DNA of 64,000 nucleotides from an uncultured Roseovarius sp. (GCF_947489715.1 NZ_CANLER010000012.1:1-64000), one strand, 5' to 3'. Shown: positions 1-8,844, counted from the first letter of the stretch. Translations and numbers: made by a program. Notes: generated by a model not told the origin, from the sequence alone.

Positions 1-2
1 GC

Positions 3-197
3 GTGACCCGGATGAGTGACAATGGACCTGCGAAAAACAAGGAAAATGAGCTTGACCCAATCGCCCAATTAGAGAAGTTGCTGTTGGCCGAAGGACTCCG
101 GCGCGCCCGTCGTTTCGGACGTTCTCTGCCAATTGCGCGAATGTCAGATCTTTATCGCGAAGCCGAACTTAGTTCCAGCGAAACCAATGTCAGTTAG
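3..197 (+). CDS. Small hypothetical protein, possibly part of the mobile module
   Basis: A 64-codon frame begins at a GTG two bases from the window edge; an ATG at 12 would give 61 residues. The product is charged and probably helical (IAQLEKLLLAEGLRRARR), with no motif I recognise. It may be the tail of a longer gene cut by the edge. It reads in the same direction as the DUF3489, DUF2924 and recombinase genes that follow, so it may belong to that element. Coding status is uncertain. Confidence 0.3.
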   Translation: MTRMSDNGPAKNKENELDPIAQLEKLLLAEGLRRARRFGRSLPIARMSDLYREAELSSSETNVS

Positions 198-301
198 TTG
201 CCCTTTTAGCCCACTTTCCACTGGACATTTTACCTGCCGCAAGCGTGACTGCGGGTGTCTCGAATGGTCTGCCCGGAACTCCGGGTTCTGGTCAGTACGG
301 G

Positions 302-320
302 GGGCTGGATCGGCCAGCCC
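302..320. other. Perfect 7-bp hairpin before the DUF3489 gene
   Basis: GGGCTGG and CCAGCCC pair perfectly around the five-base loop ATCGG, about 20 bases before the start codon at 342. No T-run follows, so it is not a classical terminator. It may be a leader structure in the recombinase-module transcript or simply a chance palindrome. Confidence 0.35.
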
Positions 321-341
321 TGGTATTGAAAGGACCAGAAT

Positions 342-605
342 ATGGCGAGTAAATCCAAGCAAAACCACGCCACGAACAATGCGACTGATCGAAACGCGCC
401 AGTGACGAAGAAGCAACGTCTACAGGCCTTGTTGCGTCGGAAAGGTGGCGCAAGCCTTGATGCGCTTCAGAAGGAATTCGGCTGGCAACCGCATACCGTG
501 CGCGCCGCGGTATCGGGGGTGCGTAAGGCCGGAAACACGGTTGTGTGCGTCACGGGCAAATCCGGTTCGGTTTACAGGATTGTCGCCACAAAGGCTGCGC
601 AATGA
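342..605 (+). CDS. DUF3489 family protein of a serine-recombinase module
   Basis: The 87-residue basic protein has a low-complexity N-terminus, then a winged-helix-like segment (KKQRLQALLRRKGGASLDAL, then FGWQPHTVRAAVSGVRKAG) that I recognise as DUF3489. Such proteins are small putative DNA-binding factors that in alphaproteobacteria often sit directly before a DUF2924 gene and a large serine recombinase, as here. The stop overlaps the next start as ATGA at 602-605, so the genes are translationally coupled. Unlike its two neighbours this frame is intact. The molecular role is unknown; regulation of, or assistance to, the recombinase is inference from context. Confidence 0.75.
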   Translation: MASKSKQNHATNNATDRNAPVTKKQRLQALLRRKGGASLDALQKEFGWQPHTVRAAVSGVRKAGNTVVCVTGKSGSVYRIVATKAAQ

Positions 606-1042
606 GCGTGCGTAAGCCGAAAACAGATCTCCCGGAGCTTCTTCGGGAGGTTGCAGAGCTGAGCTGTACCGAATGACAACTGACCTGGATCAAAGCCTTC
701 AGGAACGATCCACCCAAGTACTTGTCCGTTTCTTTCATGCGGCGGGTTTTGGCGCATGATCTGCAATGCCGAAAACTCGGCGGGCATTCGGCAGCAACAA
801 AGCGCACGCTGAAGTTGGTTCTGGCGCGCAGAGGCGGCTCCGTATCCTCCCAGACTGCCATTGATGGTCCCACACTGGTCCGGGAATGGAATGGCCGGAT
901 CTATCGTGTCGATGTGTCCCCGGAAGGCTATGCATTGGACGGCAAGAGCTATGGTTCCGTGAGCGCTGTTGCACGGCACATCACTGGAGCGCATTGGAGT
1001 GGACCACGGTTTTTCGGCCTGAGCGAGAAACGGAGGGCTTGA
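602..1042 (+). pseudogene. DUF2924 gene interrupted by an in-frame TGA
   Basis: The reading frame from ATG 602 runs 24 codons, meets TGA at 674-676 and then continues open in the same frame to 1042. The downstream part has the DUF2924 hallmarks: FMRRVLAHDLQCRKLGG, LVREWNGRIYRV, GSVSAVARHITG and the near-terminal WSGPRFFGL. The stop falls just before the conserved stretch ending LTWIKAFRNDPPKYLS, so the product would lose its N-terminus unless translation restarts, for example at TTG 722. DUF2924 proteins are uncharacterised partners of large serine recombinases. One base separates its stop from the recombinase ATG. A sequencing error is possible, but the recombinase also has a premature stop, which favours real decay. 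Confidence 0.8.
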
Positions 1043-1043
1043 G

Positions 1044-2669
1044 ATGCGCCGGATACGCTGCGCCATTTACACCCGCAAATCTACCGAGGAGGGACTTGAG
1101 CAGGAGTTCAACTCCCTCAATGCACAAAGAGAGGCCTGTGAAGCCTACATCGCAAGTCAGAAGCACGAGGGCTGGGAACTCATCGACCGGGCCTATGATG
1201 ATGGCGTCATATCCGGTGGCCATCTGGACCGCCCCGCCCTGCAGAGGCTGATGCAGGACGTGGACTACAAGCAGGTTGACCAGATTGTTGTTTGCAAGAT
1301 CAATCGTCTTATGAGATCGCTTGCCGATTTTGCAAAGCTGGTGGACCGGCTGGATGCGGCAGAAGCGTCCTTTGTCTCCGTGACCCAGTGCTTCAACACG
1401 GCAACCAGCATGGGGCGGCTCACTCTGAATGTGCTCCTCAGCTTCGCTCAGTTCGGGCACGAGGTTACAGCGGAACGGATTCGGGACAAGATCGCGGCAT
1501 CCAAGCGTAAGGGGTTGTGGATGGGTGGCAATGTGCCGCTGGGATATGATGCGGATGGCCAGACACTGAAGATCAATACGGAAGAAGCCGAAGCTGTGGC
1601 GACGATCTACGATCTCTACGAGACCCATGGGGCATCGAACATCGTGGCCGAAGAGGCAGCGAAAAGCGGCATTCGATCTCGCAAGCGCCGAACAAAGACG
1701 GGAGATTGTCGCGGTGGGAATGTGCTGTCGCGTGGTCATATCCATTACATCCTGACCAGTCCGATCTATGCCGGACGCATTCCGCACAAAGGCAAGACCT
1801 ATGCAGGTCAGCATCCGGCCATCATTGATCCAGCGCGCTGGCAGTGCATTCAGGACCAGCTTCTTGCCAGATCGCCAGCACCCGGATCGCAGGCAACACG
1901 AAAGACCAGGGCCTCTCCGTTACTGGGCAAACTGTTCGATGAAAACGGTGCGCGTCTTTCCCCGAGCCACAGTCGGAAGCGGGCCAGGCGGTATCGTTAC
2001 TACATCTCGCGTGGATATGTCACCGGCTGCAAAGACAGACTGAAGGGCAGGGGGTGGCGCTTGCCTGCTGATCCGCTGGAGCAGGTTGTGGCTCAGGCAA
2101 TCCGCAACTATCTGTCAAGCTCAGAGATGGCTGCTCTCGTCCCGAATGCGCAGGTCGAAACTCTGAAGCGGCTGCATAACCTGCAAGATGCAGAGCAAAA
2201 CTAGCCGTTTGAATTGCTGTCACGCGCCGTTCTCAATGAGGGCTTTCTGTCGCTGCAGCTGGATGCTGATGTTTTGGTCAGGACCATCGATGTCGATCCT
2301 TCGGAGCTGAACGCAGAGCTGCTTAGCTTCGATATTCCATTCACGTGCAGACGTCGCGGGGTGGAAACCCGGGTCGTCATGGCGAGCACTTCAACAAAAA
2401 CAGATGACACGCTCATCGCCAACATCGCCCGGGCGCATGATTGGCTGGAGCGCATTAAACGTGTTGAGACTCTGGGCGAGATTGCATGTGCCGAGGCGAC
2501 AACGAAGAAACGCGTTCAACAAATCTTGGAATTTGCCTTCCTCGCTCCCGACATCGTACGCGATGTTCTTGCCGGAAATCAGCCACTCGGACTGACGACG
2601 ACACGGATCGCGACACACACGATTCCAACCGATTGGGTCGATCAGCGCGAACTGTTCTCCACACTCTGA
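1044..2669 (+). pseudogene. Large serine recombinase with an in-frame TAG
   Basis: Codons 1-386 encode a serine recombinase: an N-terminal resolvase domain with the YTRKSTEEG nucleophile motif (Ser13) and the helix ending AERIRDKIAASK, a recombinase domain at about 165-270 (GNVPLGYDADG, HIHYILTSPIYAGRI), and the zinc-ribbon-like start LLGKLFDENG. TAG at 2202-2204 ends this part. The same frame stays open for 154 more codons to 2669 and encodes the usual C-terminal region of this family (LIANIARAHDWLERIKR, LEFAFLAPDIVRDVLAG, DWVDQREL). The intact ancestor was therefore about 541 residues. The catalytic domain survives, so partial activity cannot be excluded, but with the broken DUF2924 gene the module looks inactivated. 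Confidence 0.85.
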
Positions 2670-2840
2670 TCGCTCCTCCGCAAACTGGAAAGACGAAAAT
2701 CGCCGACAGAGACATTGGGTCATTTCGGGGCGGGCCTGTCTCCCTCACGGTGTCTCTGCAGTACGCAGGTCTTCGCAAGCCTTTGAAACCACGCACTTAA
2801 TGGCAAGGTAAACGAGAAGCTGCAGTTTGGCGGAAGTGAA

Positions 2841-2915
2841 TGGCAGCCCGTAGGGGAATCGAACCCCTCTTTCCAGGTTGAAAACCTGGCGTCCTAACCG
2901 ATAGACGAACGGGCC
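2841..2915 (-). tRNA. tRNA-Glu (anticodon TTC)
   Basis: The reverse strand folds as a complete 75-base tRNA with encoded CCA. The acceptor arm is GGCCCGT with ACGGGCT, including a G-U first pair. The anticodon arm is CCAGG-TTTTCAA-CCTGG, giving anticodon TTC, and the T arm is GAGGGGTTCGATTCCCCT. The discriminator base is G, usual for Glu. The 3' end points left, toward the decayed recombinase module, the usual geometry when a tRNA 3' end serves as an integration site. Confidence 0.95.
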
Positions 2916-3039
2916 ATGCCTTGGCGTGAGGCGTTCTCTAGGCAAAACCGGGGGCCGACGCAAGGGGCATTTTGCAAAAAAGTGCAACAGATGGGCAACT
3001 GTCCGCATCCTGCACTCCTGTTACGGGACAGCGGTGAAT

Positions 3040-4782
3040 TCAGCCGGCCCGCGCGGCATCTTCGAGGCGGAGCTGCACCGTCTTGCGGCCACCCCAGCTG
3101 TTGATGTCCAACCGGCCCGCCAGATGAAAACGTGCGCCGCCATGGGCCTCCAGCGCCGGGCCCAAGGGGCCGTCAAAGGCGCCAAAAGCAATCGCGTCCA
3201 TCTGCGCACCGATGCCGTCACTGAACCGCAGTTTCAGGTGGCTGTCGCCGATCCGCTTGGCGAAACTCACTGCCATGTCGGGAAAAACATAGCGTGGTCC
3301 TGGGGCTCCGGCGCCGAAGGGACCGGCGGCCTCGATCTGCTCGACCAGTTCTACGGTGGTGGCGTCCGGCATGAGCAAGCCGTCAAGGCGCAGGTCTGAC
3401 GGGCCGGCTTCGGCGGCGCCTTGACGTTCCAGCAATTCGGACAGTCGGGCCATCGACGCCTCAAGCTGATCGCGCGCCACAGTCAGCCCTGCCGCCATCC
3501 TGTGCCCGCCTCCCTTGATCAGCAAACCCTCGGCCGCCAATCGCTGTATCGATGCACCCAGATCAATGCCACTGATCGACCGACCCGAGCCTTTGCCCTC
3601 GTCGCCGTCCAGCCCGATCACCACGGCAGGGCGGTTTGTGGCCTCTTTCAATCGACTTGCAACGATGCCCACGACGCCGGGATGCCAGCCTTCGCCCGCG
3701 GCCCAGACCAGTGGCGCGTCCAGCCCGCGCGTCTCGGCCTGTTCCATGGCTGCGGCGCGTACCGATGCCTCGACCTCGCGGCGTTCAGCGTTGAGCTGGT
3801 CCAGTCGCTCTGCAAGACTGCGGGCCTCGTTAGGATCGTTGGTAGACAATAATCGTGCGCCCAGATCGGCCTTGCCGATACGCCCCCCGGCATTCACCCG
3901 CGGTCCAAGAACAAAGCCCAGGTGATAGGCCGCAGGCGCAGTATCCAGCCTGGCCACGTCCGATAAGGCGACAAGCCCAGGCCGGTTGCGCCGGGCCATG
4001 ACCTTGAGACCCTGGCGCACGAAGGCGCGGTTCACACCCTTCAGCGGGGCCACGTCGGCCACCGTGGCCAGCGCCACCAGATCCAGCAGGGCCATCAGGT
4101 CGGGGCCCTTGCGACCGGCCTCGCGCAGCTGCCGTCCGGCCTCGACCAGCATCAGGAACACCACGGCAGCGGCACAGAGATGCGCCAGGTCGCCACCTTC
4201 GTCCTGCCGGTTCGGGTTCACCACGGCCAGCGCGCCCGGCAGGGTTTCACCGCCCAGGTGATGATCGAGGATGATCACATCGGCGCCTCGTGCCGCCGCC
4301 ACCGGACCATGGCTGAGCGTGCCGCAATCGACGCAGATGATCAGATCGTGCGCCGCGGCTAGGTCGGCCATTGCGGGTTCGTTCGGGCCATAACCCTCGT
4401 CGATCCGGTCGGGCACATAAAGCGTGGCCGTCAGCCCCATCTGCCGCAGCCAGTCGAGCAGCAGCGCCGCCGAACTGCCGCCATCCACATCGTAATCGGC
4501 AAAAATCGCGATCTTTTCGCGTCGTTCGACAGCCTGCAAATACCGGGTGGCGGCGCGTTCCATATCCTTCAGCCCGCGCGGATCGGGTAACAGGTCACGC
4601 AGCTGGGGTGTCAGGTAGGTCTGCGCGTCCCCGGTCGCGACCTCCAGCCGGGCCAGGGTCTGGCACAGGGGGGCGGGCAGGGCGGTCTGTTGCGCCATCG
4701 CCTCAGCAAAACGTTCCACTTCGGGGGCGGGGCCAAGCCAGCGGCGCCCGGTCAGCGATGTCTCTATGCCGAGAAAGCTCAT
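3040..4782 (-). CDS. recJ: Single-stranded-DNA-specific exonuclease RecJ
   Basis: RecJ degrades single-stranded DNA 5' to 3' in recombinational and base-excision repair in the cytoplasm. The 580-residue protein, normal for the family, shows the DHH phosphoesterase motifs in order: FADYDVDGGSS (about 95-104), VDCG (151-154) and LDHHLGG (172-178). The DHHA1 domain has GGGHRMAAG near 415, and an OB-fold-like C-terminus follows. The metal-binding Asp and His residues are all present. The start overlaps the end of the isochorismatase-type gene as ATGA (4779-4782), so both are probably translated from one message with glpX and hom upstream. Confidence 0.95.
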   Translation of the reverse strand: MSFLGIETSLTGRRWLGPAPEVERFAEAMAQQTALPAPLCQTLARLEVATGDAQTYLTPQLRDLLPDPRGLKDMERAATRYLQAVERREKIAIFADYDVDGGSSAALLLDWLRQMGLTATLYVPDRIDEGYGPNEPAMADLAAAHDLIICVDCGTLSHGPVAAARGADVIILDHHLGGETLPGALAVVNPNRQDEGGDLAHLCAAAVVFLMLVEAGRQLREAGRKGPDLMALLDLVALATVADVAPLKGVNRAFVRQGLKVMARRNRPGLVALSDVARLDTAPAAYHLGFVLGPRVNAGGRIGKADLGARLLSTNDPNEARSLAERLDQLNAERREVEASVRAAAMEQAETRGLDAPLVWAAGEGWHPGVVGIVASRLKEATNRPAVVIGLDGDEGKGSGRSISGIDLGASIQRLAAEGLLIKGGGHRMAAGLTVARDQLEASMARLSELLERQGAAEAGPSDLRLDGLLMPDATTVELVEQIEAAGPFGAGAPGPRYVFPDMAVSFAKRIGDSHLKLRFSDGIGAQMDAIAFGAFDGPLGPALEAHGGARFHLAGRLDINSWGGRKTVQLRLEDAARAG

Positions 4783-5342
4783 GCCATGCCGGTCAGGATA
4801 TCGGCGGTAGCCCGGGCATCGGCAAATTCGCCATGCAGGTGCGACACGGCCGTCACATGGATGGCGTCGGCGCTCATCGTGGGCAGATCATCGGCCCAAC
4901 CAGTATCGGCATTGGCGGTGAAGGCGGCGCAGGCATCATGGGCCAGCGTCACGCGGAACCCCAGATTGGCGGCCATGCGGATGGTGGTCGATACGCAATG
5001 CGGGGTGGTCAGGCCGCAGATTACCAGGTCAGTCACGCCTACGCTCCGCAGGTGCGCTTCGAGCCCGGTGCCGATGAAGGCGGAGTTGACCGATTTTTCA
5101 AAGATCGCCTCACCGTCAAGCGGTGCCACCAGGTCGTTGAATTCGGTGCCGCCCGTGTCCGGGCCCAGCGGGCTGCCGGGCTCAACACTGACATGGCGAA
5201 TATGGCAAATAGGTCGCCCCGCGCCGCGCCATGCCGCCAGCAGGCGCGCCGCGTTCTCTTCGGCGCCCGGGTTGTTGCGCGTGCCCCAAACCGGATGATC
5301 GAAACCGGTCTGGATGTCGATCAGGACAAGCGCTTCGGTCAC
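4779..5342 (-). CDS. Isochorismatase-family cysteine hydrolase
   Basis: This 187-residue cytosolic protein has the full cysteine-hydrolase triad of the isochorismatase superfamily: Asp9 in VLIDIQTGF, Lys83 in FEKSVNSAF and Cys116 in GLTTPHCVSTT. Relatives hydrolyse isochorismate, nicotinamide, ureidoacrylate, N-carbamoylsarcosine or similar amides, and the substrate cannot be read from sequence. It lies between glpX (4-base gap) and recJ (4-base overlap), so it belongs to that transcription unit. Its presence between genes for gluconeogenesis and repair gives no functional clue. Confidence 0.88.
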   Translation of the reverse strand: MTEALVLIDIQTGFDHPVWGTRNNPGAEENAARLLAAWRGAGRPICHIRHVSVEPGSPLGPDTGGTEFNDLVAPLDGEAIFEKSVNSAFIGTGLEAHLRSVGVTDLVICGLTTPHCVSTTIRMAANLGFRVTLAHDACAAFTANADTGWADDLPTMSADAIHVTAVSHLHGEFADARATADILTGMA

Positions 5343-5346
5343 GGGG

Positions 5347-6312
5347 TTACTTGACCGGGTTGCGGTAGATCATCCGCCGCAGCGATCCGGTTTTCGACCG
5401 CATCAGCACGGTTTCGGTTTCGACATAGCCCGGGCGACTTTTGACACCCGACACGATCGAGCCGTCCGTCACGCCGGTGGCGGCAAAGATCACATCGTCG
5501 GTGACCATCTCGTCGCGGCTGTAGATGCGATCGAAATCGGTGATGCCGGCCTTGCGGGCGCGGCCCCGTTCATCGTCGTTGCGGAACAGAAGGCGACCCC
5601 AGATCTGCCCGCCCATGCATTTCAGCGCACTCGCGGCCAGCACACCCTCGGGGGCGCCGCCTGATCCCATGTACATGTCGATACCGGTCCGTTCGGCCTC
5701 GGCGCAGTGAATGACACCGGCCACGTCACCATCGGTGATCATATAGACCGACGCGCCTGTCCCACGTACTTCGGCGATCATGTCCTGGTGGCGCGGGCGT
5801 TCCAGGATGCAGACGGTGATGTCGCTGGTCTTGCAGCCTTGCGCCTTGGCCAGTGCCTCCACCCGTTCGCGTGGGCTCATCTCAAGCGAGACGACGTCCT
5901 TGGCATATCCCGGACCGATGGCCAGCTTGTCCATATAGGTATCCGGCGCGTGCAGCAGGGTGCCGCGCGGCGCCATGGCAATGACGGTCAGCGCGTTCGG
6001 CATCGCCTTGGCGGTCAGCGTAGTCCCTTCCAGCGGGTCAAGCGCGATATCGACGCCGGGGCCTTCACCGCTGCCGACTTCCTCACCGATGTAAAGCATC
6101 GGTGCTTCGTCGCGTTCACCTTCGCCGATCACCACCACGCCCTGAATGTTCAGCATGTTCAACTGTTCGCGCATGGCGTTCACGGCGGCCTGATCCGCGG
6201 CTTTCTCGTCACCGCGCCCGATCATGTCGGCGCAGGCAAGGGCCGCGGCCTCGGACACACGCGCCAACCCCAATGAGAGCATGCGGTCGTTGAAATCAAC
6301 AGTGGCGGACAT
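5347..6312 (-). CDS. glpX: Class II fructose-1,6-bisphosphatase GlpX
   Basis: GlpX dephosphorylates fructose 1,6-bisphosphate in gluconeogenesis. The 321-residue product carries the class II motifs GEGERDEAPMLYIGEEVG (about 55-75), VDIALDPLEGTTLTAKAMPN (metal-binding Asp and Glu), and the later YMITDGDVAGV and GSGGAPEGVLAA segments. I chose ATG 6312 (MSATVDFNDRML) because AAGGAA lies seven bases before it; a start at 6348 would add twelve residues rich in Lys and Arg that are atypical. It lies 69 bases downstream of hom. The hom-glpX-recJ order is common in alphaproteobacteria. Confidence 0.94.
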   Translation of the reverse strand: MSATVDFNDRMLSLGLARVSEAAALACADMIGRGDEKAADQAAVNAMREQLNMLNIQGVVVIGEGERDEAPMLYIGEEVGSGEGPGVDIALDPLEGTTLTAKAMPNALTVIAMAPRGTLLHAPDTYMDKLAIGPGYAKDVVSLEMSPRERVEALAKAQGCKTSDITVCILERPRHQDMIAEVRGTGASVYMITDGDVAGVIHCAEAERTGIDMYMGSGGAPEGVLAASALKCMGGQIWGRLLFRNDDERGRARKAGITDFDRIYSRDEMVTDDVIFAATGVTDGSIVSGVKSRPGYVETETVLMRSKTGSLRRMIYRNPVK

Positions 6313-6381
6313 CGGCAATTCCTTACGTTTCTTTGGTCTGACCAGCATTATCTGGCGTATCTGATTGGCGCAAGCGCGGCC

Positions 6382-7668
6382 TCAGACGGTTTCAATCCTC
6401 AGCGCGACGGGCTCACCCGCCAGAACATCAAGCGCGGACATGGCCGTCAGCGCGTCATCAAGGGCGCTGCGGGTGGTCTTGTGGGTGACGATCAACACCG
6501 GCGCGGTGGTATCTTCGTGTTGATACTGACGCATCCGGTCGATCGAAACGCCCGCTTCCCCCAGAACCTTCGCCACCTTGGCCAGCGCGCCGGGCTTGTC
6601 CTCAAGCGCAAGGCGCAGGTAGTAGGGCGCAGGGGTCACGGCCTTGGCCGGTTTCGCGGGGCTGAGGCCCGCCGCCGGCTGCCCGAAGGTCGAGATACGG
6701 AAACCCCGCGCGATATCCATTACGTCGCCCATCACCGCGCTGGCGGTAGGGCCTTCGCCTGCACCGGGTCCGCGCAGCACGATCTGTTCCACATTGTCGC
6801 CTTCCAGTACGCACATGTTGGTGCCACCCTCCAGCTGTCCCAACGGGCTGGTTTCGGGGACAAGGCAGGGCGACATGCGCTGTTCCAGCCCCCGGCCGGT
6901 CATCTGGCAGACGCCCAAAAGCTTGATGCGATATCCCATATCGGCGGCCTGATGGATGTCGTCGATGGTGATCCGCTCGATCCCCTCCAACTCGACACCG
7001 TCGAAATTGACCTGCGTGCCGAAGGCGACCGAGGCCAGAAGCGAGAGCTTGTGCCCGGCGTCGATCCCGCCCACATCCAGCGTCGGGTCAGCTTCGAGGT
7101 AGCCCAGCTGGTTCGCCTCTTCGAACACTTCCGCATAGGGTAGACCGGCCGATTGCATCCGGGTCAGGATATAATTGCAGGTGCCGTTCATCACGCCCAT
7201 GACGCGGGTGATATCATTGCCCGCCAGCCCCTCGGTCAGCGCCTTGACCACCGGGATGCCACCCGCGACGGCGGCCTCGAACCGGACCACGCGGCCCGCG
7301 GCTTCGGCGGCCTCGGCCAGTGCCTGACCATGATGGGCCAGCATCGCCTTGTTGGCGGTGACGACATCCTTGCCATGGGCAATCGCCGCTTCGGTCGCGG
7401 CCTTGGCCGGGCCGTCGCTGCCGCCCATCAGTTCCACGAACACATCCACATCGTCGCGTTTGGCCAGCGCGACTGGATCGTCCTCCCAGGCATAGTCCGA
7501 GATGTTTACGCCGCGATCCTTGTCGCGCGTGCGCGCTGACACGGCGGTGATCATCACCGGGCGCCCGGCGCGGTTGGCCAGCAGGTTGGCCTTTTGCCGG
7601 ACGATCTTGACGACTCCGGTGCCGACGGTGCCCAAACCGGCGATGCCAAGGCGCAGGGGTGTTGTCAT
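6382..7668 (-). CDS. hom: Homoserine dehydrogenase
   Basis: This enzyme reduces aspartate semialdehyde to homoserine, the branch leading to threonine and methionine. The 428-residue monofunctional form shows an N-terminal NAD(P)-binding GLGTVGTGVV, the catalytic region with GIPVVKALTEGLAGN, GVMNGTCNYILTRM and EADPTLDVGGIDAGHKLSLLA split by linkers, and a C-terminal ACT domain (about 345-428, LEDKPGALAKVAKVLGEAG) that usually mediates threonine feedback. The aspartokinase acting two steps earlier, lysC, is at 56124. It is the first gene of the hom-glpX-hydrolase-recJ unit. Confidence 0.95.
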   Translation of the reverse strand: MTTPLRLGIAGLGTVGTGVVKIVRQKANLLANRAGRPVMITAVSARTRDKDRGVNISDYAWEDDPVALAKRDDVDVFVELMGGSDGPAKAATEAAIAHGKDVVTANKAMLAHHGQALAEAAEAAGRVVRFEAAVAGGIPVVKALTEGLAGNDITRVMGVMNGTCNYILTRMQSAGLPYAEVFEEANQLGYLEADPTLDVGGIDAGHKLSLLASVAFGTQVNFDGVELEGIERITIDDIHQAADMGYRIKLLGVCQMTGRGLEQRMSPCLVPETSPLGQLEGGTNMCVLEGDNVEQIVLRGPGAGEGPTASAVMGDVMDIARGFRISTFGQPAAGLSPAKPAKAVTPAPYYLRLALEDKPGALAKVAKVLGEAGVSIDRMRQYQHEDTTAPVLIVTHKTTRSALDDALTAMSALDVLAGEPVALRIETV

Positions 7669-7723
7669 AGGGCTCTCCGATCACGGTTCACGAAATGGGT
7701 CTGGGGCTGCGATGTAACGGGTT

Positions 7724-7749
7724 CCCGCGCCCCTTGCAACGCGGGTTTT
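7724..7749. terminator. Stem-loop with T-run between hom and the lipoprotein gene
   Basis: CCCGCG (7724-7729) pairs with CGCGGG (7740-7745) around a ten-base loop, followed on the plus strand by TTTT. Read on the minus strand it lies just after the lipoprotein stop at 7764 and before hom, with the A-run on its 5' side. It may end the lipoprotein message or act in both directions. Confidence 0.4.
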
Positions 7750-7763
7750 GACGTCGGGACGGC

Positions 7764-8063
7764 CTATTCCGATCCGGGCTCGATTCCTGCCTTCATCCGC
7801 TCCTGCGTGGCCTCGTCGACAACGGCACCTCTCAGGCCATTGGCGCGCTTCTTCAACCGTTCGACGCGATCCTCAAGATCCTCTTCTGTCTTCGGTTCGA
7901 TCTGAGTCTCGGGCACAGCCGCTTTGATCGTCTCGATGGGGACCAGATCAGTGTAGCCTACCGCCTGTGCGTCGCTGTCGACCGTATGATCCAGCTCGGG
8001 AAACTGGTTGCAGGCGCCAAGCAGCGCGACCAGGGCTGGCAACATGAAAAGGGTCAGGCGCAT
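7764..8063 (-). CDS. Small putative lipoprotein
   Basis: The 99-residue product begins with a lipoprotein signal peptide: MRLTLFMLPALVALL followed by the lipobox LLGAC, predicting lipidation at Cys18. The mature part is hydrophilic and charged, with a helical, possibly coiled segment (TEEDLEDRVERLKKRANGLRG). I do not recognise a family. It is divergent from the TetR gene and upstream of hom on the same strand, 95 bases apart with a stem-loop between. An envelope role is inferred only from the signal. Confidence 0.7.
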   Translation of the reverse strand: MRLTLFMLPALVALLGACNQFPELDHTVDSDAQAVGYTDLVPIETIKAAVPETQIEPKTEEDLEDRVERLKKRANGLRGAVVDEATQERMKAGIEPGSE

Positions 8064-8143
8064 AAGGTTTGCGATCCGTTACAAGTGTATCTGCCACACT
8101 TCATGCCATTTATTCATCCACCTGGGCAAGCAGGGGATTGATT

Positions 8144-8157
8144 TGAACGCCTGTTCA
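8144..8157. promoter_or_regulatory. Operator-like palindrome before the TetR gene
   Basis: TGAAC-GCCT-GTTCA is a perfect inverted repeat with five-base arms, 14 bases upstream of the TetR-family start at 8172 and in the divergent intergenic gap. TetR regulators commonly bind such palindromes to repress themselves and a divergent gene. The size and position fit an operator, but binding is inference. Confidence 0.45.
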
Positions 8158-8171
8158 GTTAAATCTTGCGC

Positions 8172-8759
8172 ATGGCACGTACCCAAGGTTCCCATTCCGA
8201 TATCACCGGCCCGCGCGTCCGCGAGGCGGCGCTGACGCTCTTTGCGCGCCACGGGTATGCGGCGGTTTCGATGCGCCAGATTGCGGGCGAGGTGGGGGTG
8301 CAGGCCGGTGCGCTCTACAACTATACACCCGACAAGCAATCGCTGCTGTTTGACCTGATGAAAGGCCATATGGATGAATTGCTGGCCGCCTGGGCAACCC
8401 AGCCCAAGACATCCAACCCCTTGGCGGCGCTTGAGCAGTTCACCCGCTTCCACATCCGCTTTCATTCAAAACGCCCGGAGGCCGTGTTCATCTCGTATAT
8501 GGAACTACGCAACCTGAGCCCCGGAAATTTCACCGTGGTCGAAAAACTGCGCCGCACCTACGAGGATGCGCTGGCCGATATCCTCCGCGCGGGGGTCGCC
8601 AATGGGGCGTTCAATGTGCCGGAACCAAAGGTTGCGGCGATGGCGGTCATTGCCATGCTCACGGGTGTCAACACCTGGTACCGCGAGGCAGGTCGGCTGA
8701 GCCTGTCGGAGGTTGAAGAGATCTATTGGGCGATGGTGCGCAAATCGGTCACGGCCTGA
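8172..8759 (+). CDS. TetR/AcrR-family transcriptional regulator
   Basis: The 195-residue protein has an N-terminal TetR helix-turn-helix (about 12-58: VREAALTLFARHGYAAVSMR, then QIAGEVGVQAGALYNYTPDK) followed by a helical ligand-binding domain. I chose ATG 8172; a TTG at 8166 in the same frame would add two residues. Its ligand and targets cannot be read from sequence. It stands alone, divergent from the small lipoprotein gene, and a palindrome suggests autoregulation. No obvious catabolic or efflux operon is adjacent, as a 435-base gap follows. Confidence 0.88.
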   Translation: MARTQGSHSDITGPRVREAALTLFARHGYAAVSMRQIAGEVGVQAGALYNYTPDKQSLLFDLMKGHMDELLAAWATQPKTSNPLAALEQFTRFHIRFHSKRPEAVFISYMELRNLSPGNFTVVEKLRRTYEDALADILRAGVANGAFNVPEPKVAAMAVIAMLTGVNTWYREAGRLSLSEVEEIYWAMVRKSVTA

Positions 8760-8844
8760 GCTTGCAGATTTTGAAATTTCCCTCTCAGGTCCCGATCGGC
8801 AAGGAATCGGCGTTAACGCGCTGAAAATGCTGAAAAATGCAAAT

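Noticed and set aside
4371-5354. 327-residue frame opposite recJ and the isochorismatase-type gene
   Set aside because: It crosses the boundary of two overlapping real genes and has no recognisable motif.
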